Positions 50,136-59,182 of a DNA stretch of 64,000 bases are shown here, piece after piece; position 1 is the stretch's first letter; each line of letters begins with the position of its first letter. The translations under genes were made by a program, and so were the position numbers. This stretch comes from JAEUKA01 sp044228505 (GTDB lineage: Bacteria; Myxococcota_A; Polyangia; Palsa-1104; JAEUJZ01), in the NCBI GenBank assembly GCA_044228505.1, contig JBGAUT010000006.1, positions 124,001 to 188,000 of the forward strand, written 5' to 3'. The notes under the pieces were generated by a model. It did no database searches. It saw nothing but the letters and a program-made list of their open reading frames with translations, and was not told the origin of the DNA.

Positions 50136-51109
50136 TTTGCGGTCCTCTGCTCGATGATCTTCTGGGCCTCGGCGCGAGAGGGTCGAGCCTTGGACTCTTT
50201 ATCGGTATCGGTGGCTTTGACGTAGTCGCTGAGGAAGTCGACCGGCTGGTCTCCCGGCATCTTGCCGAGTGTCTTTACCACCTCGGTGCGCATGGGTTCG
50301 GGGCCAAAGTCGGGACGGCGGAGCAGCGCGCCCAGCGTCGCGGTGATCAGGTAGTTTGGCACCGTGCCGATCATCTCACCGAGGGCCCGAGCGGTATCGG
50401 GGCCACCTATCAAACCCAGTGCCTCGGGGGCCGCCGAGTCTTTGCGAAGTAGCAGCTTGATAAGCGCCGACTCGGCCGACTTTTCGCGACGCTTGCCGAG
50501 TGCCTCGGCGGCGACCTGACGAACCTCCGCGCTGCCATCGGACAGTGCGGCGATAAGCTGTGGCACAACTTTCGGTGCCAGCTCCTCGTGAGGAACGAGT
50601 GGCCCGGTCTTCACCGCTGCTTTGAGCGGCTTTTTGCCGACCGCTGGTTTGGCCGTGGTCTCGCTTTCTTCGGGCGCTACCACCAGCCCGGCCAGGCCGA
50701 GCGTCGCCCGCTTGCGTAACTCTGGACTGCGGTGGTGCGAATAAAGCTCCAAGATCGGCAGCGAATCCGGGCTGCGCTGGGCTGCGAGCGCCGATAGCGC
50801 CGCTGCAGCGACTTTCGGGGACACGCCGCTCGCCAATGCATCAAATAGGGCCGCTTGCGCCCCGGCGGTCTTCGCTTCCCCCAGCTTGCGAGCGGCCATC
50901 GCCGCTTCACTGTCCGTGGTCGAGCGAAGCTTCGCGACCAGGGTAGCTTCGTCGAATACCGTCGCCGCGGCTGGAGGAGTACCGGCTTCGCCCACCGGTG
51001 CTTTGGTGGTGCTCGGTGCTGCTGTCTCCTCGGCCATGCCGAGCGACGGCAACAGCCAGGTCACACCACACAGAAGAACTGTCCGAAAGCTCGCCGGGGG
51101 CCTCATCAT
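50132..51109 (-). CDS. Exported HEAT-repeat protein
   Basis: About 325 residues from ATG 51109 (AGAGG eight bases upstream; GTG 51124 is an alternative overlapping the preceding stop). A signal peptide (RTVLLCGVTWLLPSLGMAEE) is followed by HEAT/PBS-lyase-like helical repeats over residues 60-300, for example AAMAARKLGEAKTAGAQAAL and SAEVRQVAAEALGKRREKSA. Such repeats mediate protein contacts. It sits between the small exported protein and the propeller/HEAT lipoprotein and overlaps the latter, so the products probably interact. Confidence 0.8.
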   Translation of the reverse strand: MMRPPASFRTVLLCGVTWLLPSLGMAEETAAPSTTKAPVGEAGTPPAAATVFDEATLVAKLRSTTDSEAAMAARKLGEAKTAGAQAALFDALASGVSPKVAAAALSALAAQRSPDSLPILELYSHHRSPELRKRATLGLAGLVVAPEESETTAKPAVGKKPLKAAVKTGPLVPHEELAPKVVPQLIAALSDGSAEVRQVAAEALGKRREKSAESALIKLLLRKDSAAPEALGLIGGPDTARALGEMIGTVPNYLITATLGALLRRPDFGPEPMRTEVVKTLGKMPGDQPVDFLSDYVKATDTDKESKARPSRAEAQKIIEQRTAK

Positions 51110-51120
51110 AGGGCAGCCTC

Positions 51121-51744
51121 TCACTCTTTCTTTTTCGTATCTTCCTCGGAGAATTCGACCTTACCCGAGTACTTCGGTGGCTCGCCGCGCAGCGTCAGCT
51201 CGCCCTTGGCGATGATCTGGCGCCCGCTTTCGATGGCGAACAGGTACTTCTTGTTCATCTCGATGTCTTCTTTGTCGAGTTCGACGGAGTTGAAGATTGC
51301 GCGCTCGCCCTTGCGTCCCAGGAAGGCTTCCCAGGCACCCTTTTTGACCTTGGCGTTGGCACCGCTCGTGATGTCGTAGATGACAAAGTTGACCTGCACG
51401 TCATTGACCGGCTGCGCGAAGAAAGCCGCGTAGTAAATGGTCAATTTGCCGGTCTTCTTATCGTAAAAGAGCGACGATTTGTGCAACTTTTTGAGCCGCG
51501 AAGCGTACTCGCCCGGCGAGGTCCACTTCAGAGGGAACGATGAGTCGCTGATGAGGAGCTGACCCTTCAGCAGATCCTCGGGTTTGCCACCGGCAACCAG
51601 GGTCTGCGGTGCCAGCAAGATGCCCAGCGCCAGCAGCCACAGTACGGCCCGGCGACGCAGCGACGGCTGAGTGTGAGCGGGGCGAGAGGGAACTTGGGCG
51701 GTGTCGTTCCCGGCAGCGGTCGCAGGGCGGTGGTGTAGGCTCAT
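51121..51744 (-). CDS. Small exported protein of unknown function
   Basis: 207 residues from ATG 51744, supported by GAAGGAAGA eight bases upstream. A long basic N-region is followed by a hydrophobic signal (RRAVLWLLALGILLAPQTLVAGG). The mature part is beta-rich, with KSSLFYDKKTGKLTIYYAAFFAQPVNDVQVNF and a Lys/Glu-rich tail. I do not recognise a family. It is the first gene of the HEAT operon, 11 bases ahead of the next gene. Confidence 0.65.
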   Translation of the reverse strand: MSLHHRPATAAGNDTAQVPSRPAHTQPSLRRRAVLWLLALGILLAPQTLVAGGKPEDLLKGQLLISDSSFPLKWTSPGEYASRLKKLHKSSLFYDKKTGKLTIYYAAFFAQPVNDVQVNFVIYDITSGANAKVKKGAWEAFLGRKGERAIFNSVELDKEDIEMNKKYLFAIESGRQIIAKGELTLRGEPPKYSGKVEFSEEDTKKKE

Positions 51745-51869
51745 CGAGGTTCTTCCTTCGTCGGTGATCGTCAACGATCGGTGTTTTTGGTAAGACGTAC
51801 CGTAGCCGCTTTGGCTTCGGCTGATTGGTGCGTAGCTTGCGAAACGCTACACGGAGCGGGGCTAGGCTT

Positions 51870-54332
51870 TCAACGACTGCGAAGTTCCCGAAGCCCGGCC
51901 AGCCCTAAGCGACCCACGATGATGCCGCCGGCGAGTACAGAGGCGGCCCCGGTCACCAAGAGCACCGGTCCTGCCACCGGGGTGATCGGGCCATTTGCGG
52001 GTTCCCAAGGGGCGGGCGGCAGGGCACCTGGACTATTCGCTGCACCCCACAAACCGATTCCAGTTGCAAGCAAAATCGTACCACCACTCAGTAGTGATAG
52101 CCCAAGGGCAGCAGGCACGATTCGTTTCCGTCGGGATGGAGCTTCAGGTAGGCGCAAGGTCAGGTGCAGGTCGGTCGGCACCCGCAGCCGCTGCGTCACG
52201 CTCCGTGTATCGGCAAAAGCCGCCGTCAGTTGATAATTACCCTCGGTAAGTAGCAGTTGCTGGGGGGCTTCGCCGATTCCGAAGCCGTCGAGGCTTAGGA
52301 TTGCCCGTGGATCGGCGTCGAGCGTGGTTTTGGCGCGAGGGGTGTGTCGACGGAGCGCGAGCTGCTTGACCACCCAGCGAATGGCCAGGTCATCGCTCGA
52401 GCAGTTCTTACAACTCTCGCTGGAGAGGCTGCTGAGCGCGCCATCCTCGCTGTCGACCATCCGGCCTGCCCACAGGCCGCTATTTTGTCGTTCCAGCCTG
52501 ATGACACTCTGTGCGCCGAGCATTTTACCGACGCGACGCATGCACAGCAGGCTGCGCTCGCAGTGTTCGTATTCGGGCAGGCTGTGCACGATGAGCTCGC
52601 GGTCCCGTTCGGGAATCACCGTCAGACCAGCCTCCTCGGCGGCTCGCTGCGACACCGTGAGCAGCTCGGGATGGGTCGACATGATTTTTTCATCGGGCAG
52701 TAGCAGTACCGCGTCGGGCAAAGTGGTGGTCAGTTGACGCTGTTCGCCGGTGCGCAGCGACAGCTCATAGGTAGACATTCGATAGCCAATTTCGATCGAC
52801 AGGCGATGGGCACCGGGTGCCACGACCAGCGGCGATTCCAGCGGTAGCGTCCCGTGGAGCCGACCGTCGACGAAAACCAACGCTCCGGGAGGGCCGTTGA
52901 GCGCGACCTGGGCAATCGGTTCGTTTGAATCGGCGAGTGCAGCCTCGACTTTGGCTCGTCGCTCAGTCGTCACTTCCATCCCCCCGGTGGCCAGGAATCG
53001 ACCGAGTAGGTCCGCCCCGGCCAGCGCCGAACCCATGCGACGGTAGAGCAGCCCCAAGTTGTAGAGCAAAATAGGTGAGGGAGAGAGCTGAAAGGCCGTC
53101 TCGATCCGCACCCGGGCTTCGTCGTCGCCCTGTACCTTGCTGATGTCTTGCAGAAGCCGTCGTGCCAGCCGCCGCGCTGTGCCTCGGGCTAGCGCACAGG
53201 GTGACAGGCTAGATGGTGTGGTTTCCTCGAATCCGATGGGGGCCGGCTCGTCCATGGTCCCGGCTCCGGTCGCCGTCAAATCGGGAAGCTCACGACGTAC
53301 GGTACGCGCCAACGCGTGCAGATAGGGCTCACTACGGCTCGGACCACAATCGGGGCAGATCGTCTGCCGGTGAAGAAGCTGCGCGCCGTGAGGAACCGAC
53401 AGAATTTCGAGAGAAAGTCTCGACAGCCGCTCACTTTCCGCACGAACCAAGTCAATGCTGCGCATCACCATGACCTGCTCGACGTCCAGTTGCTCACCGA
53501 GCCAGAGCTGGCAGCTCGTCTGCGTCAAGCAGCCGGTGCGGTCCGCAACCTGAGAGAGCAGCAGGTCACGATCATGGTGCGGAACCAGCGTAATTCCCTG
53601 CTCCTTGAAGATGGTGCTCAGACGCTGCTGTTGGGTGAGCGAAAACTCCGGCGCGATCAGCACCACCGCTTTGGGCAGCCGCAGTCGCAGCCGCTGGGCG
53701 GTCCCGGTGTTCCGTTCGCCGAGGTCGAGCTCGCTGACCCTGACCTCGGTCTGGCGATAGCCGAGCTCGATGCGCAGACGATGAGGACCGTTCGATAAGA
53801 GCAGCGGCGTTCCGAGCGGCGCTTTGCCCACGAGCCGATCGTCGACAAACACCACCGCGCCCACCGTCGTGATCAGCTCGACTTCGTAGCTGTCTTTTGG
53901 CACCTGCTGGATGGTTTTGTCGATGACCGCCCGATGGTCAGCGGGCAGCTCGGGGCCGACCTGGACTTGATAGCGACGTAGTAGATCCGCAGCTTCCAGC
54001 GGGAGCCCGCTGCGCAGCCGCAACAGTCCCAAGTTGTACAGAAGCTGCGGGGCCGGGGATAACTGAAACGCCGTCTCGACGTAAAAGCGTGCAACGGCTG
54101 GCTGTTCGCTCTGGGTCGCTCGCTCGAGCAGCCGTCGTGCCAGCAATCGAGCCTGACCCGCCCACAGCGCGCATTCTCCGGGTCGAGGCAGCGACTCGAT
54201 TGCTGTAGCCATGCTGACCGCCGGTGCTCCCAGCAAAATCAGCGATACCAGGACGCCCAGAAAGCGCCGCCACCGATTCGATCGGGCTGAGCGACGGTCA
54301 GGTCGGGCGAGCCGTACCGTCACCGTCCGCAT
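51870..54332 (-). CDS. Exported protein with duplicated TPR-PEGA-CsgG-like module
   Basis: An 820-residue protein with a signal helix (FLGVLVSLILLGAPAVSMA). It contains two copies of the same roughly 300-residue module, residues 53-350 and 379-665, offset by 325. Each has a TPR-like part (ETAFQLSP.P..LYNLGLL), a PEGA-like part (GA.VFVD.RL.G..PL..P...HRL.IE.GYR) and an alpha/beta part with paired Cys and G.T..P..DR.L that recalls CsgG/TolB-N folds. A third PEGA-like unit (685-735) and two C-terminal helices follow. PEGA domains are surface or envelope modules. It is the last gene of a three-gene minus-strand operon. AGAAGG precedes the ATG. Confidence 0.78.
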   Translation of the reverse strand: MRTVTVRLARPDRRSARSNRWRRFLGVLVSLILLGAPAVSMATAIESLPRPGECALWAGQARLLARRLLERATQSEQPAVARFYVETAFQLSPAPQLLYNLGLLRLRSGLPLEAADLLRRYQVQVGPELPADHRAVIDKTIQQVPKDSYEVELITTVGAVVFVDDRLVGKAPLGTPLLLSNGPHRLRIELGYRQTEVRVSELDLGERNTGTAQRLRLRLPKAVVLIAPEFSLTQQQRLSTIFKEQGITLVPHHDRDLLLSQVADRTGCLTQTSCQLWLGEQLDVEQVMVMRSIDLVRAESERLSRLSLEILSVPHGAQLLHRQTICPDCGPSRSEPYLHALARTVRRELPDLTATGAGTMDEPAPIGFEETTPSSLSPCALARGTARRLARRLLQDISKVQGDDEARVRIETAFQLSPSPILLYNLGLLYRRMGSALAGADLLGRFLATGGMEVTTERRAKVEAALADSNEPIAQVALNGPPGALVFVDGRLHGTLPLESPLVVAPGAHRLSIEIGYRMSTYELSLRTGEQRQLTTTLPDAVLLLPDEKIMSTHPELLTVSQRAAEEAGLTVIPERDRELIVHSLPEYEHCERSLLCMRRVGKMLGAQSVIRLERQNSGLWAGRMVDSEDGALSSLSSESCKNCSSDDLAIRWVVKQLALRRHTPRAKTTLDADPRAILSLDGFGIGEAPQQLLLTEGNYQLTAAFADTRSVTQRLRVPTDLHLTLRLPEAPSRRKRIVPAALGLSLLSGGTILLATGIGLWGAANSPGALPPAPWEPANGPITPVAGPVLLVTGAASVLAGGIIVGRLGLAGLRELRSR

Positions 54333-54359
54333 AGGCCTTCTCGCCGCAGACCGCGCTCC

Positions 54360-55148
54360 TTACAGGGGGAGTCCGACCGTAAACGCCGGGGTGATGCTCA
54401 CATCGACCTTACCCGACGGTAGATCGTCGCCAGCCTTCACCGTCGGCTTGCCGCTCAGCATCAGCAAGAACGGAACCTTGGGATTCGACAGGTAGTAGCT
54501 AAAGCGCTCAAACGCCGGCGTACCCGATTGGACAACGATCTTGCGAGACTTGTCGGCGATCACCATCCCTTTGGCGATGGCCGGGATCTTGTCGATCAGA
54601 AACACGTCCTTGTCGGTCGGGCTCTTGGCCGTTTCGGGGCCAATGTAGAGGTCCATGTCGGGTAGGTTCACCGTCGACAGATTGCTGGCTCCGTACTGGA
54701 GTTCGATCGCTTTTACGATCGAGATCGCCTTGCTGCCCACAGTCTGTGCAAACGTCGGGTCGTTGCTGAGCGTGACCGGGTAGCTCTTGGTGACGGCGAT
54801 CTCTGCACCGCAGGCTTTGGCGGCGGTGTCACACGTACCAGTGGCGGTGCCACCGGCTGCCGACACTTGAGAAGCGAGCGTTGCGCACTTGGGATCGCCA
54901 GCCACCGTGCAGGACACAGTCGGGACCTTGCCGGTGGTGGTGCCGAAGTCGAGGCTGAACTTCTGTGCCGACAGCTCGAACGTCTTGTCGAGGATGTTGG
55001 TCGAGATCAGGCCACAGGCGGCCGATCCCATCATCACCAGCGACAGAGCCGCCGACAGCCCGAGCGCGCTGCGCAACAGCTTGCGACGAGACGGTACAGA
55101 GTGGGGATGGGTGGACGATAAGGTAGAGGGGTCGATATTAGGCTTCAT
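54360..55148 (-). CDS. Exported hypothetical protein with twin-Arg-like signal
   Basis: A 262-residue protein. The N-terminal SRRKLLRSALGLSAALSLVMMGSAACG combines a twin-Arg-like motif with a weak lipobox, so it is exported, possibly lipid-anchored at Cys45. The mature part is rich in Thr, Val and Ala with two Cys pairs (SCTVAGDPKCA, CDTAAKAC) and looks beta-rich. No family is recognised. It lies four bases after the preceding gene and 27 bases before the TPR-PEGA gene, so it belongs to their operon. Confidence 0.65.
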   Translation of the reverse strand: MKPNIDPSTLSSTHPHSVPSRRKLLRSALGLSAALSLVMMGSAACGLISTNILDKTFELSAQKFSLDFGTTTGKVPTVSCTVAGDPKCATLASQVSAAGGTATGTCDTAAKACGAEIAVTKSYPVTLSNDPTFAQTVGSKAISIVKAIELQYGASNLSTVNLPDMDLYIGPETAKSPTDKDVFLIDKIPAIAKGMVIADKSRKIVVQSGTPAFERFSYYLSNPKVPFLLMLSGKPTVKAGDDLPSGKVDVSITPAFTVGLPL

Positions 55149-55152
55149 ACAC

Positions 55153-57246
55153 TCATCGTACCACGACGTGGACGCGGTTTGATTTGGCGATCAGCGTCGG
55201 TGCACCCATTGGTTTCAGCAGGTGGACGGGCCGCTGCTTGGCATCGCGCAGTTCAATTTTGGCGGTCTGCCCCGCTGCCAGGTCGGTGTAGAACATCGTC
55301 TCCGTCTTGCCTGAGCGCACCGTCTGGAGAGGCTGTCCATCGATGAGTACCGACAGCCCTGGCCTTGGCACCACAAACGTGGCCGCAGTGACGGCTGTCT
55401 CCGCGTGTACCGTGGCTGAGCCGTCGTTCTGCAACCGCACCGTAACCTGTCCCATGGCCCGAAAGTGATCGCCCAGCTGCTGCAGCGTCGGCACCCACAG
55501 CGTTCCTTTTGCCACCCGGCTCTGAAGCTGCGACAGAAGCTGTTCGAGCCGTGGATGAGGAACGATTTCGCCGGGCACTTTGCCCGCCTGCATCAGGTTG
55601 CGCTTGGCAAACTTGCTGCCCGCCGGGTGAAACGCTTCCAGGTAGGTATGGGCGATGTGCAGACCACGCTCTTTTTCGAGCTGGTCGAGCGACTTTTTCT
55701 TATACAGCGCAAAGAATCGGCTGCTTTCGATGTAGGTCATCATCGTCGAAAACAACCACAGATTGCTCGGTGCTCCCGTCGACAAGCGGCCGCTTGGATA
55801 GACCACTGGCACATACTGGTCGATTCGCTGTGGGGCCAACAGGTTCAGCGACGGAGACGCAGGGACATCAATTCCCGACCAAGCATAGCGATACTTGTGG
55901 CGATCGAGCAGATCGGCAATGCCCTCGTTTCCGCCCTGAAAGCCTCGGTTGGTGAGCGCTTCACAGTTTGTGTACGGCTGGTGATCGATCCAGGTTTTGG
56001 CGTTGTACTGCTCGAAAAAGCGCAGGGCTTCCTCGGTGCTGTCGCGATCGTCGGGCTGCGGGGTTGCCGAGTGCGGGCTGATTTCCCAACCCGCACGATG
56101 TAGACGGACGGTCAGCTCGGCCAGCGCCGGATCATCGAGCTGCGGGCGCCCTGCTCCCGACGGGTCGACCTGAGGCCGTTCGTAGCGGCTGTGATAGACC
56201 ACCAGCGAGTGCATGTGCTTCTGAAACGGCGACAGCACCGGGCGCGGCGGGTGTGCCCACGAGGCTGCCGGAGCTGGCTCGCCGCTGCGGAACCACAGCG
56301 CCTTGGTCATCGGCAGACCCTTGCCCAAAAAGCCGCTCTTCCCAAATCGTGGCGACGACACGAGCGATGTCCCGCCCGCCAGCGCATGCAGCGTACCCGA
56401 GGTCGTCTGATCGGCATGATCTGTGATCACAAACGCCGCCTGACGACCTTCGGGATAGCGTGCTTTCAGCAGCGGCATCGCTCCGCCCGCGTAGGCCACG
56501 ATCTTCGTCGATAGCGTCTCACCTTCCTGCAATAGTCGCGTTTCAAGAGACGCTTTGCGGTTCGGTGCTCGCCAGTGATCGGTGCATTGCTGAAAAAACA
56601 CAAACGGTCGCGACTCGCTGCTCAGCAGATCGGCTTGCACCAGCACCTGAGACGGCAGTACCTGCACCTTGACGCCATCCACATCGTCGTCGACAAGGAT
56701 GGTCCAGGGCTTTTGATCGGGCCGCAGAATCACCCACTTGGGATCGAGTCCTGACAGCGCGGCCCGGCTGGTTACCTTTTTGGGCCGCAGGTCGCGTCCG
56801 CCGACCTCTGCTCCAACGGAATCCGATTCCAGTTCAAGCGACAGCAGTCGTAGCCAAGTGGGCGCGGTCGCTTTCGTCTCGACCAGCAGCTCGCTGTGAC
56901 CGTCGGCTTGGCTGCGGAGCCGTACCTTCACTTGCAGTCCCGCGAGCTTGCTGCCGGGTTCGCTGACCCAGTCTTCACCGTCTCGCTTCCAGTTCGTCAG
57001 CGGTAACACGCTCGTGGGCGGTGGTGAGCTTTTGCCATCGTTTTGCGAAGCAGCCGCCACCCGCAGGCGCACCTTGAGCAGGAGCGGCTCGCTTTGACCC
57101 GAGTGCAGCTCGACCGCTTCGCTGACGATGCTGGCCTCAGCGCGGGCGGTGGTATCTCCGAACAATGCCGATGCAATTCCGAGCAGAGCCCGAAGGCCCT
57201 GAACGACGGCTTTGCTTCGAAATCGGCTGTGACCCAGCATCCCCAC
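55153..57246 (-). CDS. Large exported protein with polysaccharide-deacetylase-like core
   Basis: A 697-residue protein with a signal segment (VVQGLRALLGIASALFGDTTARA). The first 230 residues are beta-rich. Residues 260-520 carry motifs that look like a NodB-type deacetylase: AAFVITDHADQ (possible Asp plus metal residues), GWEISPHSATP and TWIDHQPYTNC. The C-terminal 120 residues are beta-rich again. If correct it would de-acetylate a cell-surface polymer, but the motif match is loose. The start is GTG 57246 or ATG 57240. It is the first gene of the operon with the two genes downstream. Confidence 0.65.
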   Translation of the reverse strand: MGMLGHSRFRSKAVVQGLRALLGIASALFGDTTARAEASIVSEAVELHSGQSEPLLLKVRLRVAAASQNDGKSSPPPTSVLPLTNWKRDGEDWVSEPGSKLAGLQVKVRLRSQADGHSELLVETKATAPTWLRLLSLELESDSVGAEVGGRDLRPKKVTSRAALSGLDPKWVILRPDQKPWTILVDDDVDGVKVQVLPSQVLVQADLLSSESRPFVFFQQCTDHWRAPNRKASLETRLLQEGETLSTKIVAYAGGAMPLLKARYPEGRQAAFVITDHADQTTSGTLHALAGGTSLVSSPRFGKSGFLGKGLPMTKALWFRSGEPAPAASWAHPPRPVLSPFQKHMHSLVVYHSRYERPQVDPSGAGRPQLDDPALAELTVRLHRAGWEISPHSATPQPDDRDSTEEALRFFEQYNAKTWIDHQPYTNCEALTNRGFQGGNEGIADLLDRHKYRYAWSGIDVPASPSLNLLAPQRIDQYVPVVYPSGRLSTGAPSNLWLFSTMMTYIESSRFFALYKKKSLDQLEKERGLHIAHTYLEAFHPAGSKFAKRNLMQAGKVPGEIVPHPRLEQLLSQLQSRVAKGTLWVPTLQQLGDHFRAMGQVTVRLQNDGSATVHAETAVTAATFVVPRPGLSVLIDGQPLQTVRSGKTETMFYTDLAAGQTAKIELRDAKQRPVHLLKPMGAPTLIAKSNRVHVVVR

Positions 57247-57310
57247 CGTATCACTCGACCCGCTCGACTCGCTACCGCCACAAGGGCGCGCAGGCTGCGG
57301 AGTGGCATCG

Positions 57311-57339
57311 ATTATATAAGGGAGCTTTGTTTATATAAG
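57311..57339 (-). promoter_or_regulatory. Candidate promoter with paired TTATATAAG repeats
   Basis: TTATATAAG occurs at 57312-57320 and 57331-57339, 19 bases apart, in an otherwise GC-rich gap. On the minus strand the first contributes TATAAT (57311-57316), a perfect -10, about 65 bases before the start of the deacetylase-like gene. The matching -35 is poor (CTTATA). The pair could be a promoter plus operator. Confidence 0.4.
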
Positions 57340-57368
57340 AACGATTCTGTCACCGACGAGATGGGATT

Positions 57369-59156
57369 CTACAAAGTCTGGTTCTTCAAGATACCGCCGC
57401 CGCCTTGGCACAACCCGACCAGATCGAGCTGTCCATCGCTGATCACGTCCATCGCCGCCACTCGTCTCACGCCGCCCGTACAAGCGGGAACCCCGGGGTG
57501 GTTGAACTTCTGTGCGGTAGCGCCCTTTAAGCCATCGGTGATGCGGTTTAAGAAAATGTTGATGGTGTTGCTCTGCGAGCAGGCGACCAGCAGATCGTCT
57601 ATGCCATCGCCGTTCATATCCGCAAACGACACCGATTCCGGGGTTTGGTCAGTCGCCAGAGTATAGACATCGAAGTTTAGCGACCCTTTGCTGCGGTTTA
57701 CGAGCACTTGGACGTTGTTGTCCATCCGGTTCACGATCACCAGATCTTCGACGCCGTCACGGTTGACGTCCGCCGTGCTGATTGTGGTGGGGTCTTTGCC
57801 GACGATGAACTCGACCGACTTGGGCGCAAACAGGCCGAGTCCGAGTCCCAAAAAGACGTTGGTGTTCTGCCCCGCCGAGTTGAGGGATGCGATGTCCTTG
57901 ATGCCGTCTTGGTTGATGTCGCTGATTACGACGCTGACCGGGCCGCTACCGTTCGAGCTGAGCGGAACCGCCGGGAAATAGCCGCCGCCCGGTTTGCTAA
58001 GGATCACCGAGACGTTGTTCGACGCTTTGTTGGCGGTCACGATGTCTGGCTGGCTGTCGCCGTTGAGATCTCCGACGGCGACTCCTTCGGGCTGACTGCC
58101 GGTCGCAATCGGAGTCTGTCCGGTCAGCGCGCCCATGCCATCGTTTAGGAACACTTGAACCTGATTGCTTCCCGATAGGGCCACCACGATGTCGGTGATG
58201 CCGTCGCCGTTCATGTCTGTCGTGGCCAGGCAACTGGGCGCACTTCCTGCCGGAAGAGAGGCCGATTTGCTGTCAATCATTGGAATCGGCAGGGCGGGAA
58301 TCGTCCAGATCAGCTTCAGGCTGTCTTGGCTGCGGAACGTTGCCGCTAGGCTGGCCACTGCCGTCGGAATCTTTGGCACCAAGTTACTGATCCGCAGATC
58401 GGACACGTCGTTCGCTCCGCCGGTGGGATTGACCGGCAGCTGTCCCAGGTCGATCTTGTTCGCGTAGTAACGGAACAGGTCCGTGCGGGTGTGCGAGCTT
58501 AGGTCTTTGTTCAGGATCTTGATGTCTGTGGGGCCGATGTTGATGCGCGCCGGTGTCACCGCGTCGATTCGCGTCGCCGAGACAAACGTCGTGGTGGCGG
58601 CCTTGAACGTCTTTGGCGAGGCATTGGTCGAAAACTGCGCGGTCGCTCCGGGTTTAAAGCCCCAGCCGGTAAGCTGGATGGTCTCGTTTCCGTCGATGAG
58701 CCCAAGCTGCGGCAAGGCAGCGAGCAGCAGTGGCCGCTGGCCGTTGCAAACGGTATCGATGATTGGAAGCACCGGCACCCGCAGGCTGCTGTCTAGGCCT
58801 TGCAGCTCATTTAGCTTGGCGCTGCCCGTGGCCAGTACGCAGGATGTCGCCCCCGCCCCTTTGTAAGCGGCCACCTCGATAGTGACATCGCCGACAAACG
58901 CATCCGGTAGGCGCAGAAGGAACGTGGTTCGTGATGGTGCGGGCAGCGTGATGTCAATTGGTGCCACCTCGCTGTGTGGTCCCAGCCCGGCGTGCAGCGG
59001 CAGCACGTGCAGCGACGCGGTGTCCATTGGGAGATCCTCGACGCTAACCAGGATTGTCGGCGGTCGAGAACAGGTGCACAGCGATAGAGCCAGCAGGCTC
59101 GCCGTGGAGGCCAGCCAAGATCCGGCCCGTTGGCTCGAACGACAAGTAGTTTTCAT
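57369..59156 (-). CDS. FG-GAP/VCBS-repeat lipoprotein (copy 2 of the two-gene module)
   Basis: A 595-residue lipoprotein (lipobox near LCTCSRPP). Residues 33-135 form an N-terminal module (ILVSVEDLPMDTASLHVLP) related to that of the lipoprotein at 44117. An IPT/TIG-like domain (about 155-235, ETIQLTGWGFKPGATAQFS) follows, then five or more FG-GAP calcium-binding blades with DMNGDGITDI, DLNGDSQPDI, DINQDGIKDI, DVNRDGVEDL and DMNGDGIDDL. FG-GAP blades form an integrin-like propeller stabilised by calcium. It is 26 bases downstream of the TPR-TM gene and shares its operon with the Ser/Thr kinase. Ligand unknown. Confidence 0.85.
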   Translation of the reverse strand: MKTTCRSSQRAGSWLASTASLLALSLCTCSRPPTILVSVEDLPMDTASLHVLPLHAGLGPHSEVAPIDITLPAPSRTTFLLRLPDAFVGDVTIEVAAYKGAGATSCVLATGSAKLNELQGLDSSLRVPVLPIIDTVCNGQRPLLLAALPQLGLIDGNETIQLTGWGFKPGATAQFSTNASPKTFKAATTTFVSATRIDAVTPARINIGPTDIKILNKDLSSHTRTDLFRYYANKIDLGQLPVNPTGGANDVSDLRISNLVPKIPTAVASLAATFRSQDSLKLIWTIPALPIPMIDSKSASLPAGSAPSCLATTDMNGDGITDIVVALSGSNQVQVFLNDGMGALTGQTPIATGSQPEGVAVGDLNGDSQPDIVTANKASNNVSVILSKPGGGYFPAVPLSSNGSGPVSVVISDINQDGIKDIASLNSAGQNTNVFLGLGLGLFAPKSVEFIVGKDPTTISTADVNRDGVEDLVIVNRMDNNVQVLVNRSKGSLNFDVYTLATDQTPESVSFADMNGDGIDDLLVACSQSNTINIFLNRITDGLKGATAQKFNHPGVPACTGGVRRVAAMDVISDGQLDLVGLCQGGGGILKNQTL

Positions 59157-59182
59157 AAGCGCCCCCTTAAGGAACCAAGCAG

